NCBI RefSeq assembly: GCF_029227915.1
Contig: NC_079875.1
Coordinates: forward strand, 19,835,001-19,899,000
Length of the DNA stretch: 64,000 nt
Reading direction: 5' to 3'
From: Hydractinia symbiolongicarpus
Taxonomy: Eukaryota > Cnidaria > Hydrozoa > Anthoathecata > Hydractiniidae
The notes under the pieces were generated by a model. It was not told the origin of the DNA and did not search any database. It was given only the letters and a program-made list of their open reading frames with translations. Positions 35,498-46,235 of the stretch are shown piece by piece; positions within the stretch are counted from its first letter, which is position 1, and each line of letters opens with the position of its first letter. The translations under genes were made by a program, and so were the position numbers.

Positions 35498-38060
35498 TGT
35501 TGGTAAGTTATTTTGTATTTTTATAACAAAAAAATTTTTACGTAAAAAAAAGTGCGTAGCAAAAAATTTGTATAAAAAAGATATAAAATGCGCGTAGCAA
35601 AAAATAATGTGTTGTAAAAATAAATGTGCGTTGCAAAAAAAAAAAAAAAAAAAAAAAAAGAAAACCTTGAACACATAATTGCAATCTTTTCCTGGCTAGG
35701 AAGACCTTCTCGAATGGGTCGAGCACTACGATGTAAATTGCTAGCACTCCGGGTTTATATGGCTAATAGATCAACCAAAATATGGTCATGAAAATCTGTC
35801 GATGCAAGAAAAAGAACTTGTACAGGAATATGAAATATACTTCATAAGATAAACAATTATTAATACACTATAATAAATACAACATTTTTTCGCATTGTAA
35901 CTGTATGTTATATTAAAAATCAATGAGCACAAAAGCTTCTGTTCAGAAATTTGTGTGGTGAAAAGGTACATATTGTAAAATAGTCAAATAGCAAATAGCT
36001 TATAAAACGACAGAAGTTAATTTCTAAATTTATAATTGTAAAGGTTACATCATTTCAACATCACTGTATAAGAACTACTCAAGTCAAGTATTATTTTAAT
36101 GAATTTATAGGTATAAAAGAAAATATAAATAACAGATCACCAGATTAAAGAAATCCAGTTAAAAAAAGTTAAAAAGAAATCTACAGTCATTGACGAAACT
36201 AGGGTACAATTTTCAGTTGAGAGAAAACATGGACGTTTCACGGCCAAACTCTCACAAAAGAGGCTTTTATTAAACAAGAACTACAAGTATCTGAATTAAA
36301 GTAAAGCTAAAGTAGATATATATATATACATATACATATATAAGTGTCAATTCGACGTTAGGGGGTGGGGTTGGTTCTTTTCGACGTTAATATCCATGGC
36401 AGAAAAAAAATATCGCTTTGGGCCCAGATAAAGGAGAGATATATTATATTTGATAAAACGATCGTATTTTACAGTGCTCGGATCTTGTCTGTTTACAGCG
36501 GAAGAGAGGGGGTCAAAGTAACGTCGAATCAACGCTTAGTTTGGCAATGTGAGCATATGGATGCTTACCCTAAACGAAGATGGCAATTTTTTTTGCCCGC
36601 CCACCACATTTTCATTATGCAAAAATGACACGAACCGAACATTTTATTGATGTCGGCTTTAGCAGTTAGGACAGTAGGTCATTAACTAGCTATATTTCAG
36701 TTAATATATAGCTAGCTAGCTAGCTTATTATATGCAGTGCGACTGGCAAAAATTAGAAACCTGTTGAGGTTTGGGAATACTTAAATGCATTAACGGTAGT
36801 TACCTAATAGCTAGCTAGCTATAAAACAATAAATAGAAAAGTAGATTAACTTGCCTTGAAAATGTTCAACGAACAACAAAACCAGTGAGATCTTCAGTGT
36901 ACGGAGACGTACCTACCAGTGAGACAGCCAAAACCGGAAATATATTTTGTTTTATTTATATTTTAGCTGTATTTCAGATCTGATCTGTGTGATAAATTTT
37001 TCTGTACCCCTGATTTTTTCTGTACCCGCTCGGGTTTTGGCTAATGGTTTTTAGACTTGGTATATGTCCGGAACTTCAAAAGTCCATAATGGTAGATTGA
37101 CAGTGACTATATTTTTTCGCAAAAGAGAAGAAGAACATGGCTTTCATATGTTGCACAGAGCATTTTCCATAATAAACTTATGTTTCCTTTGTGCAGCTTG
37201 GATTATTCTAATATCACTAAATGGAACAGACACTAACTAATAACAAAAGCAATAGACGGTAGTGCAGCTTTCTTATATAAAAAAACTAAGAAGGTAGGAT
37301 GTTTTCACAGTTTTTATCCAGCTAGCTAGCTAGCTAGCTAGCTTGAAGTTACGTACAAAGTTTAATCAAGTAAACAAGAAACATATGTTATTCCTAACAG
37401 TTAAATCGATACCTGGATATATATATCAAAGTAAGTTTTATTTGCATATATGAACTTAATGGCTTTCTAATAATTACCATCATACACAAACAAACAAGTG
37501 CACATTTTCCCTTAAGATAGGCCATAACCAATGTAATATGCCACAGTATTTCCCATAACTGTAATAATACTCTTTATCGCCTTAACAGGCGAAAGTCCTA
37601 ATCTGAGGAGAACGTTGTTTTATCAAGTAGACAAGTTTTAAGGTTGGATACATATCAACACACAAACAGAAACGACATTTTGCACAATACACTCTCGCAA
37701 AAAGACTTTTGAAAGTCCTAATATCAGCCAATCTAAGGAAACACGCTGTTCTATAAATTAGACAAGGTTTGAGGTTGGATACACATCCATACACAAACAG
37801 GAACGATATTTTGCTCAAATACCCTTTTGCAAAAGGACATATTAACGGCCTTATTGCAGGCTAAACAAAGAGACATTTTTATACTATGCATTGAACAGGC
37901 TGTAGTATTCTTTACTTATTCATACAGCAGTAGAAACAAGTATCCTCTCTGGAAATGACATATCAAAAATTCTAAATCAGACCAATAAATGCAAAGACCC
38001 AACTCAGTAAAATAAACAATAATTAAGGTTGGACACACTTTCATACACCAATAGAAATAA
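35498..38060. repeat. Noncoding outer part of the left arm
   Basis: Contains gcgtagcaaaaaat-type repeats, a poly-A run (about 35637-35659), a TA-rich run (36318-36343), GCTA runs (36711-36724 and 37321-37343) and no convincing gene. Every feature recurs inverted in the right arm (58345-60929). The 87-codon frame at 36365-36628 is preserved in both arms but lacks recognisable features. Confidence 0.6.
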
Positions 38061-38312
38061 GGGGTACAGAAAAAATCAGGTACGGATGCCTGAATTATTC
38101 TGTACCCCCCTACAGTTCTGGGCGTACATATAACTAGCAAGCCATAGGGTACAGAAAAAATCAGGTATGAATGCCTGAATTATTCTGTACCCCCCTACAG
38201 TTCTGGGCGTACAAATATCTGGCAACGCCATAGGGGGAACAGAAAAAACCAGGTATGGATGCCTGAATTATTGTGTGCCCCCCCCCCCCCCCTCACAGTT
38301 CTGGGCGTTTAA
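38061..38312. repeat. Three ~86 bp tandem repeats, each a hairpin (left arm)
   Basis: Units start at 38061, 38147 and 38233. Each has gggtacagaaaaaatcaggt followed by the near-inverted tgcctgaattattctgtacc, then ctgggcgt. The array lies about 180-430 bp upstream of the polymerase start. It is mirrored at about 58095-58345. A shorter relative (ttctgtacccctgatttttt) occurs at 37000-37028. Replication-origin iterons or regulatory sites are possible; nothing proves either. Confidence 0.7.
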
Positions 38313-38405
38313 CCAACACATAATAATATTAAATGATAGATACATTAAATACTAACACATAATCATATTAACACAAATAATAATATAAATGACGTCATGC
38401 GCAAT
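38290..38405. promoter_or_regulatory. CRE-bearing upstream block of polB (left arm)
   Basis: An AT-rich block containing aatcatattaacacaaataa ends in the perfect CRE/ATF palindrome TGACGTCA at 38390-38397, about 94 bp before the polymerase ATG. The same block, with the palindrome, lies upstream of the right polymerase (57952-57959) and upstream of the KTQEMC-repeat gene (62618-62625). A promoter role is inferred from position. Confidence 0.45.
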
Positions 38406-38490
38406 ATGCTATTATACAGAATATGAGTAAGGGAAATCATGACCGTGCCAAAATTTTGTTGAAATCAAAAAATTATATATAATAAAAGAG

Positions 38491-41400
38491 ATGAATTTAA
38501 ATTCTAATACCGTAAAACAATTACATGTAATTGCAAAATCCCGTGGGATTAAGGGATATTCAAAATTACGCAAAACAGATCTCATTGCTTTATTGTTAGA
38601 ACCCACTCCAGCACAAACTCCCATAGAGGATGCACCACAGAGACCACTCAGGACTATTCTACCAACACCAGAGGCCATGGACATATTCGAGCTCCAAGAG
38701 ATGGTGAGGACTCTTCCAGTGGTAAAAAGTAAACTGCGAGAGTGGTATGATTGGTTAGTGGACTATGTGCCAGACTCTATAAAGAAGAGTGTCAATAGCG
38801 CATATAACACGTTCAAAAACAATGTGATGAAACTCTACAACAGGGTCATGGGTGCAACGCTTTATGACGAGGTCAAGGAAGAAGCAAAAGAGGATCATGC
38901 TTCAGAGCAACCGAACCAAGATTTTACGCCTCAGGAGCATAAGCATGCATTACATAAAACATTCAGGAGTTACCGCATAGCTGGCATAGATGGAACAGAT
39001 ATTGATGTATATCCTGATATGATACGATCATATGTAAAAAATTTGATAGAGAATCAGGTAGAGGAAATGTGGTCTGCAAAGATACAGTGCTCTTTATGGA
39101 TACTATGGAAAAAACAAATCGATTGTACCAACGAGTTTATTTTGTTCCACAGCAATATGACACACAGCAATATTGGCAATATTGTTCCACAGCAATATGA
39201 CATCAGTATTTCAGGGAACAATCGTGGATGAAGTGATGGATACAATGTTGGCACAAATAAGAACGCATGTGGAGAATCCCGCGCTAGCGGTTTTAGTATC
39301 GGTCGTATTCAACAACTTGATGTAGACTTTCACAAACTGAAGTTAACGCGGGGCTCATCATATATTGAAACACCCGAGTGGATCGCTACCAAGCGGGCCA
39401 TAATTAATCCTAATAACAATGATCAAGAATGCTTTAAATGGCCAATTATCGCCGCTATACATCACGAAGAGATAGGCACAAACTTTCAGAGAATAAGCAA
39501 GCCTCGACCATATGAGGAGCGGTATATTTGGGTTGTTGATATCACAAAATTTGAGCGGAACAATCCCGACATTGCCGTGAACGTCTTGTATGCAACAGGT
39601 AAAAAATTTAATATCTTACGGCGATGGGCATTTAACGAAAGTGATACTCAGGTTAATCTGCTACTGCTTACCGATGAGAAGAGGAACCATTACGTATCCA
39701 TCAAAAATCTATCAAGGCTACTAGAACGTGAGATATCGAAGAATCATGGGAAAATGCATTTCTGTCTGAATTGCCTGCAGGGTTTCAAAACGATAGAATC
39801 CCGCGATAAACACTATATTTACTGCAAGGACAACGAAGCGGTAAAGATCAAGATGCCCAGCGAGAAGGAATAATGGTTATACTACCAGGATGGTGAGCAG
39901 CAATTTATGGTCCCATTCGTCATCTATGCGGATTTTGAAAGCCTACTGATACCGATGAAAGAGAATGCTCGGGATACAAAAACCAAGAACCTAAACAAAC
40001 ATGAACCATGCGGTTAGTGTACCTACAGTACCTTTACTTATGGAGAAGTGCCGGACCCCCTATATATACATAGGGGTGAGGTGTGCGTTCAACGATTCGT
40101 TCAATATATAGAGGACGAAGTGAAGAGGCTATACTCTCTATTTCCTCAGAAGCCTATGTCGGAACTAACGGAGGAGCAGAAGAATGAGTATGATGCCACG
40201 GAGACATGCCACATATGTATGAAGCCGTTCAACGATGAAAATAGAAAAGTAAGGGATCATTGCTATTACACAGGATTATATCGGGGAGCGGCTCACAACA
40301 CCTGCAATTTGAAATATAGGATACCTAATCACGTACCCGTAATATTCCATAATTTAAGTGGCTATGGTGCGCACTTATCCATCCGTGAACTCGGTGAAAA
40401 ATATGATACTCAGGATATAGGTTGTATCGCTGAAAACACTGAGAAGTACATCAGTTTTAATGTGAAGATCAAAGTACCCATTGCAGGCATGGGGTATGGC
40501 GACGGCGAAATGTATAAAAAGGTTAAAATACGATTCATCGATAGTTGTCGATTCATGTCATCATCATTAGAAAAATTGGCAAGCAACCTCGATGATGAAC
40601 AGTGCAAAAATCTCCGTTGGTATTTCACTAAAGATGACACCTTTAAACTCATGCGACGCAAAGGAATTTATCCATACGAGTATATGGATGGCTGGCGACG
40701 ATTCGAGGAAACTGAGCTACCTCCAAAGGAGGCTTTCCATAGCAAGTTAAACATGAAGGGGATTAACAATGAAGAATACCAGCACGCTCAAAAAGTGTGG
40801 AATGCTATCAATCCCAAGGGGGATGAAACTACCATGGGGGACTATCATGATACGTACTTGGTTACTGACGTTTTACTACTAACCGATATATTCCAAAACT
40901 TTCGAGGAGTGTGTAATGCTAACTATGGGCTTGATCCCGCCCATTTTTATTCCGCACCCGGCTTAGCTTGGAAAGCAGCACTCAAATACACGGGTGTAAA
41001 GTTGGAGCTACTGACGGATTCTGACAGTCTGTACACCGGTACGCGAGGACGAACAACAAATATATGGGGGATCAATATGGCCCGGAGGTTGAGTCAAGTT
41101 ACCTTCAGTATCTGGATGCCAACAATCTATATGGATGGGCGATGCAACAGCCTCTACCAACCCATGGGTTCAAATGGGTATCAAATGTAGAGATAATAGA
41201 TGAAAAGAAGATCGACAAGCTGGTATCTGATAAAAAACATGGGTACCTCCTGGAGGTAGATGTTGATTACCCGAAGGAGCTCCATGACAAGCACAACGAA
41301 TTACCCTTCCTGCCGGATCGCAAGTTTGTACATAGAGTGGAGAAGTTAATCTAGAACATAAGCGGAAATACATAGTGCACATCGGAGCTTTACATCAAGC

Positions 41401-42331
41401 ACTAAAGCATGGGCTCGAGCTTAAAAAAGTTCACCGAGCTATCCAATTTCAACATAGTGCCTGGCTCCGGAACTATATAGATCACAACACGAAGCTGAGA
41501 ACTACCACCAAAAACGAGTTCGAGAAGGACTTTTACAAATTAATGAATTTGAGCGTGTTCGGTAAAACCATGGAAAACGTACGCAATCATCGCAACATAA
41601 AGCTCGTTACGAATGAATCTGCCTATACAAAGCTTACAATGTAACCAAACTTTAACAGCGGTACATGCTTTAGTAAGAATCTCATGGGTATTGAAATGGG
41701 CAGAACGGGAATCAAAATGAACAAGCCAGTCTATATAGGTCATGCTATTCTAGATCAGTCAAAAACCGTCATGTATGAGTTCCACTATGACTACATGAAG
41801 CCAAAGTATGGTAGTAAAATACAACTGTGTTACATGGATACGGTCTCGTTCGTATACCACATTCAAACCCATGATTTTTTCAAGGACATTGCCGATAATG
41901 TTGAAGCACGTTTTGACACTAGTGCCTATACGAAGGATGATAATTGACCCCTGCCCATCGGCAAAAATGAGAAAGTCGTAGGATTAGTGAAAGATGAGCT
42001 GGGAAAAATTATGACGCATTTCATTCCATTAAGACCCAAAGCCTACGCCTACAAAGCATTAACTGAAGACGGCGGCGATAGAAAGGCCAAGGGCGTGAAG
42101 AGGGCCGTGACCAAAAAATGAATCACCTTCGAAGATTATCAACGATGTCTGGAGGAAGGCATCAATATTTCCAAAACTTGGCGTTGTATTAACAACAAGG
42201 GTCATAATATATACACGCAAGAAGTGAATAAAATTGCCCTTAATGCTGCTGACGATAAGCGGGTCGTACAAGTTGATCAAATAACAACGCTTGCGCGAGG
42301 GCAATATAGGTTGAACGAAAAATGGAATTGA
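38491..42331 (+). pseudogene. polB: Polinton protein-primed family B DNA polymerase, left copy, broken
   Basis: The N-terminus (VKQLHVIAKSRGIKGYSKLR) is a SAP-like helix pair. A zinc-like CLNCLQGFKT...HYIYC follows, then the exonuclease start VIYADFESLL. A Cys/His module (CHICMKPF, then RDHCYYTG and HNTCNLKYR) resembles endonuclease VII, and the palm has LQYLDANNLYGWAMQQ and CYMDTVSF. The polymerase C-motif should be DTDS; here the second Asp is Val, in both arms. The gene would replicate the element. This copy has an insertion with frame change near 39140-39300, stops at about 39871, 40016, 41352, 41642, 41945 and 42119, and lacks ~40 bp near 41025. It is preceded by the tandem hairpins and a CRE block. 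Confidence 0.92.
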
Positions 42332-42414
42332 TACTGATCGCGATATTGCTCCCATATATATTAATACTTACATTCATCTATAGGTACCGCTATACAATAA
42401 ATAGAATGTCTTAA
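42322..42414 (+). CDS. 30-residue membrane microprotein (left arm)
   Basis: ATG at 42322 overlaps the polymerase stop and opens a 30-codon frame that is almost entirely one hydrophobic helix (LILIAILLPYILILTFIY) followed by a basic RYRYTINR end. Its stop at 42412-42414 is also the third codon of the next gene. It is intact in both arms. A tail-anchored-like membrane protein is the simplest reading, but so short a frame could be fortuitous. Confidence 0.4.
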   Translation: MELILIAILLPYILILTFIYRYRYTINRMS

Positions 42415-42897
42415 TTAGCAGAAATATTTGACGATATTGCCAATACACCAGAAGCGCCTGAGCAACCCATAGATAAGTGCCAGATTCTCAAAGATGCTCG
42501 TAAATCGAAATCACATCTTTTGCCGAAAAAATGTACTGAGGCATTCCTGGACAAAGCATCACCCGAGGTTATCGAAAAAATATACAATGATTTTACTGAA
42601 CGAGAGTTGGTTGAGAAGGGGCAGAATACTGCCAGAGCTCTTTCATGTCACGCTATTAGCTTATACACGAAGGCTATAGGCAACGTGGTAACCCTCGATA
42701 GCCCTGAAGGTTTGAGGAGAGATATTGAAAATGACCCCATAATTCGCGAAAGTATGACTGACTTGGGCATTCTCGTTTATACAACATTTGGTAAATTTTT
42801 AGCGCCCTTGTTTGTTGCCGCGCATACGATTAATCAAACAAAACTTTCACAGTCCATTGAAGAGAAGAAAGAAATAGAGAAAGAAAAGAATGTTTGA
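42406..42897 (+). pseudogene. Polinton hypothetical protein, stop at codon 3 (left arm)
   Basis: The frame starts at ATG 42406, hits TAA at codon 3, and then runs open to 42897. After an acidic N-terminal part (EIFDDIANTPEAPE) comes LLPKKCTEAFLDKASPEVIE, then a mostly helical region with a hydrophobic stretch (DLGILVYTTFGKFLAPLFVA) that may be a membrane segment. The C-terminus is charged. I recall similar small proteins in cnidarian Polintons, with no function known to me. The gene overlaps the next start by eight bases, as in a compact viral genome. Confidence 0.65.
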
Positions 42898-43348
42898 CGA
42901 ACTGAAAACAAGGCTTTCTGAAGAGATTGTCATTCCACCTTCAGGTCTTGGCGACATAAGAGGAAATTTTTTAACCCGGCTAAGGCAAATGTATATAGAC
43001 ACATCTTCCCACATCCTAGGCATTGGATTGAGCATTTCGGATGTGGATATTGGAGACGTTACTATTGACCCCAGCGATGGCGAGTGTATGGCCAGCGTGG
43101 TATTTACATCGAAACATGTTATTCCCAAACTGGGTCAAATCATATCACGCACCAAGGTGCAAAATTCTAATCCGGAGTTTATCTCATTTGATAATTCAGA
43201 CTATAAAATAGCAATCCGGTTTAATGGTGATGATGATGAATATGAGATTACACTCTGCCAGTACGTGGATCACGATTGGAACAACCAGCTGCTGTCTTCC
43301 ATCAGATTTGTATGTGTTGCCACAGGTCCCTCGTGGTTAGGAAAGTGA
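42890..43348 (+). CDS. Polinton hypothetical protein, 152 aa (left arm)
   Basis: An intact frame beginning MFDELKTRLSEEIVIPPSGL. The composition is that of a soluble mixed alpha/beta protein with acidic turns (NGDDDEYEITLCQYVDHDW). No membrane segment or known motif is visible. It starts inside the end of the preceding gene. By position among capsid and packaging genes it could be a minor structural protein, but this is a guess. Confidence 0.65.
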   Translation: MFDELKTRLSEEIVIPPSGLGDIRGNFLTRLRQMYIDTSSHILGIGLSISDVDIGDVTIDPSDGECMASVVFTSKHVIPKLGQIISRTKVQNSNPEFISFDNSDYKIAIRFNGDDDEYEITLCQYVDHDWNNQLLSSIRFVCVATGPSWLGK

Positions 43349-43375
43349 TTTTTTAAGTCTCACGACTTATAAAAA

Positions 43376-43705
43376 ATGAGTGAAGAGTCTACTAACCAAG
43401 TAATTACCAAGAAAAACAAGGGCTGTGTTGCTGCTGGTAAGAGACTTGCCGAATGGAATCGTAAGAACAAGGCCGACTTGAAGAAGAACGTGGGCAAAAG
43501 TACTTACCAAGAGAGTCAGGAACCTGCCACAGGTACCTCCAAGTCCATGGGAAGTGGAATATACATTGCTGGATGCCTTATCCTCGCATGTATCGGATAT
43601 TTTATCCGTAAATCTGCGAGTATACAAAAGATTGCCAAAACACATACACCAGCGGCTCAGGAAAAACCTTCAAGGCCCGATATTGATATTTTTCACATGC
43701 GATGA
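43376..43705 (+). CDS. Small single-pass membrane protein (left arm)
   Basis: A 109-codon intact frame. The N-terminal half is basic and polar (KKNKGCVAAGKRLAEWNRKN), followed by one membrane helix (GIYIAGCLILACIGYFI) and a Pro-rich end. Small virion membrane-like proteins of this layout are common in Polintons and large DNA viruses. The exact family is not recognised. Confidence 0.65.
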   Translation: MSEESTNQVITKKNKGCVAAGKRLAEWNRKNKADLKKNVGKSTYQESQEPATGTSKSMGSGIYIAGCLILACIGYFIRKSASIQKIAKTHTPAAQEKPSRPDIDIFHMR

Positions 43706-43720
43706 ACCCTATAATAAAGC

Positions 43721-43936
43721 ATGTCTACAAACGTAAGCCCTCAGCAAAAAGAGGTTATTGATATGATATACGAGACAATCGTGGACCTCGGGTTCACATT
43801 TGGATATGCCATGATTGGTAAGAGATTCCTTGGGATCTCGAGTCCTTCAACCAAATTGGATACCAGCGCTGTTATAAAGATGATCGCGTATTTCACCGCA
43901 GGGCGAGGAAGCCGCGAGATGGCAGTGAGCAAATGA
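43721..43936 (+). CDS. Small hypothetical protein, 71 aa (left arm)
   Basis: An intact short frame, MSTNVSPQQKEVIDMIYETI at the start, with a possible amphipathic or membrane-associated helix (VDLGFTFGYAMIGKRFLGI). It is followed closely by the ATPase. The sequence between (43937-43978) should have carried the start of the ATPase with its P-loop, so this end of the gene pair may have been rearranged. Confidence 0.5.
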   Translation: MSTNVSPQQKEVIDMIYETIVDLGFTFGYAMIGKRFLGISSPSTKLDTSAVIKMIAYFTAGRGSREMAVSK

Positions 43937-43978
43937 TGGTTGCCCGCTTCCATCGTACCAAAAAAGTAAGCACTGGAA

Positions 43979-44485
43979 ATGTTTGAGTACAGAGGACAAT
44001 TCCACAATATCGTTATACTCTGCCCTACTCTCCGATGGAATGCCACTTATCTCGATAGACCATCGCTTTGGAAAGATCCTTATGTATTTCTTATTGATCC
44101 AGGTGATAATTTGTTCGATTGGATAAGCAAATTTCCAAACCTCCTGGCAGGTGAAAAAACATTATTCATCGTCGACGATATGATCGCTGATGAATCCATT
44201 GATAAACGGAGGCAACCATTACTTGAGCTCGCAATCTCTGGGAGACATCGAAGGCACAGTCTCTGGCTCATAACTCAAAGTTTTACCGCTTCGCCTAAAA
44301 ATTTGAGGAGACAAAAGAAGCAGTTATTCCTCTGGTACCCACACGAAAGATCTGATATGAAACTGGTCGATGAGGAAACGAATATGATTAGCGATTGGGA
44401 CACCATTAAAGCCCAGTTGAAAAAATCCAAACATGCCTCTTTGTATATTAGGTTGGAATATCCTCAGACTTGGATTGTTATATAG
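43979..44485 (+). pseudogene. A32-type genome packaging ATPase, P-loop missing (left arm)
   Basis: The 168-codon frame matches the C-terminal two-thirds of the FtsK/HerA-type packaging ATPase of Polintons and large DNA viruses. It has HNIVILCPTLRWNATYL, the Walker B-like TLFIVDDMIAD, a sensor-like LWLITQS, and an arginine-containing FLWYPHERSDMKLVDEETN. The family pumps DNA into the capsid. The Walker A GxxxxGKS/T loop that should lie about 20 residues before the visible part is not found in any frame of 43930-43980, so the 5' end seems deleted. The loss is identical in the right arm. Confidence 0.8.
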
Positions 44486-44491
44486 AAATAA

Positions 44492-44694
44492 ATGTCATAC
44501 ATCAGAACTTTAGAAAGGCAATTGAATTGAAAAATTGCCATGAAGAAATGGATAGGATCCCACATTTAGAGCGGAGTCTGGAAGCCCTTCAGGAGGAGCT
44601 TCGTGAATCACTATATAGGGAAAGGATCCACAGGAATATTAATTATTTTTTCATAACCGTCCTACTCATTGTGACCCTGGTTGGAGTAATGTAA
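44492..44694 (+). pseudogene. Coiled-coil plus membrane-anchor protein, frameshifted (left arm)
   Basis: ATG at 44492 gives MSYIRTLERQLN then TGA. The neighbouring frame carries on with a short coiled coil (LERSLEALQEELRESLYRER) and a C-terminal membrane helix (YFFITVLLIVTLVGVM). One base change of frame near 44525 would account for this. A tail-anchored small viral protein is likely; function unknown. Confidence 0.55.
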
Positions 44695-44702
44695 ATAATA
44701 TA

Positions 44703-45521
44703 ATGTCTTGACTTGTTGAATTTAACACATTGCCAGCTGGGGCCATCGAAACTCTATTCGATCGCAAAATCAGCCTCTTTTTAAACGTGCAGATCTTGGA
44801 AGGTTCTTGGGTATTGTTGATATAAGAACATCCTGTAGAGCGCTTAATATAGCGGAGAAGACGCGTATGGAGCTAAATGCTCAGGACCCGGCATACCATG
44901 CCGGGCCAGAGGAAACTAAAAATCCTCACCATGTATTCATCTCTTTGGACGGTGCTCTTGACATTTGTGTACATTCAAGAAAACCAAGGGCTTTTGAAAT
45001 TATGAGATGGCTTGCGGCGAAAGGGCATTGAAAAATTACAAGAAACCATCGAAGAGCATCATCAAGGTCTTGCAATACTCAGCGATGACCTGAAGGATAG
45101 GGACGTAACTATAGCAAACCTTCAGCAGGATCTTCATGAGAGAGAACACCAGCTTGATCTCCGAACATTGGAAATTGTAGGACTCCGTCAAAGATATGTA
45201 CCACATGCCAATGATGCGGGCAAGGATAATGTTATTATGATTTTTCAAAAACACACTACACTGGAAGATGATAAGTACCACCATCTTCCATACTATTGAG
45301 CACGCGTTCAAAGGCGTGGTATTTTAAAGAAAAGGAGATGGATCAGTGTTTAATTTCCTGATTCGGAAGAAATCGTTGTTATTGATAATGCAAATGGCAT
45401 GCATGCCTTTAATCGGTTTGAAGAGGAAGGACATATGGAGCGCTATATGTGCCACTTCCGGCTTATTGACCTTACCAGAGACGACTTATACGACCTGGGT
45501 GATTCAGCATTAGAAGATTAG
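44703..45521 (+). pseudogene. Bro-N domain protein with coiled coil and C-terminal domain, broken (left arm)
   Basis: Several frames together resemble a Bro-N family protein. The N-terminus (LPAGAIETLFDRK, with an early TGA) leads to a Bro-N core (LFKRADLGRFLGIVDIRTSC and DGALDICVHSRKPRAFEIMR), then a coiled coil (QDLHEREHQLDLRTLEIVG), a segment GKDNVIMIFQKHT and an acidic end. Bro-N proteins are DNA-binding proteins spread among baculoviruses, large DNA viruses and mobile elements. At least two frame changes (about 44765 and 45012) and a further break near 45300 make this copy dead. The same breaks occur in the right arm. Confidence 0.7.
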
Positions 45522-45576
45522 ATGCTTTCGTGACCACTTCAATTGTTAACTATCTTTTAACACTTGAAGAAAAAAA

Positions 45577-46116
45577 ATGGAAAAGTACTTACAGAGTTAA
45601 CAATTTACAAAAATTTACGATGTGAAAGTACCGGTTCTGCGATGCTGTATCAATGCAGGTTCCACTACCGGTTATTGTTCACAGTGTTTGGAGAATTTTA
45701 GTTATCGAATTGGATATTACTATGAGGGGTTTATACATCCGGATGATGATGAGCTTTTAGATAGAGTGCAATCAGGAAAAAAGCCCTGAGCAACAATTGT
45801 GTGGAAAGAGGATGAGGAGGAAGAGTCTGAATACGATATTGAGGATTGCAGGGGTCTGCATATTGTCTCAGTGAAAGAGAGTAAATGTGGGTATTTTCAC
45901 TTTCAAATCATCAAGGATAAGGACTTAAAGCTCTCTGATCTAGCCGATTTGAATAAAATTGGTGAGATATTAAAAATTTAAATTGAGGATAGGCGCCTAG
46001 TTGATATCAAAGACCTTGATATCGAACCAAATTTTATTAAAGGTATAGTCTATGGTTATCCATTCTATACACTACATCCTTCTGATTATACACGACTTCG
46101 CCCTATTAATGATTAA
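45577..46116 (+). pseudogene. Cys-containing hypothetical protein with in-frame stops (left arm)
   Basis: One 180-codon frame from ATG 45577 to TAA 46114-46116 with three internal stops (near 45598, 45787 and 45979). The N-terminal part has a possible zinc site (PVLRCCINAGSTTGYCSQCL). The middle is acidic (WKEDEEEESEYDIEDC), and the end has DLDIEPNFIKGIVYGYPFY. It converges with the integrase across two hairpins. Not recognised. Confidence 0.5.
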
Positions 46117-46140
46117 ATGTATCTTGCTCGGTAGGTATTA

Positions 46141-46200
46141 ATGTGAACCAATGGTTCACATTAAGTATCAACTGAGTGGTTCCCCCGTAGCGGGGGAACC
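46141..46200. terminator. Two hairpins between convergent genes (left arm)
   Basis: The first is ATGTGAACCA-A-TGGTTCACAT (46141-46161). The second is GGTTCCCCCG-TAG-CGGGGGAACC (46178-46200), with a perfect 10 bp GC-rich stem. They lie between the 3' ends of the Cys-containing gene and the integrase, where a bidirectional transcription stop would sit. Mirrored at 50114-50173. Confidence 0.55.
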
Positions 46201-46235
46201 GGTGAAATGGCCCATAGGGCTCGAGAATTTTACCA

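Noticed and set aside
36365-36628. 87-codon frame preserved in both arms
   Set aside because: Preservation follows from the duplication itself; the frame has no recognisable protein features and lies in repeat-rich DNA.
38061-38312. CRISPR array
   Set aside because: Three contiguous ~86 bp tandem hairpin units without unique spacers, in an animal nuclear context; not a CRISPR.
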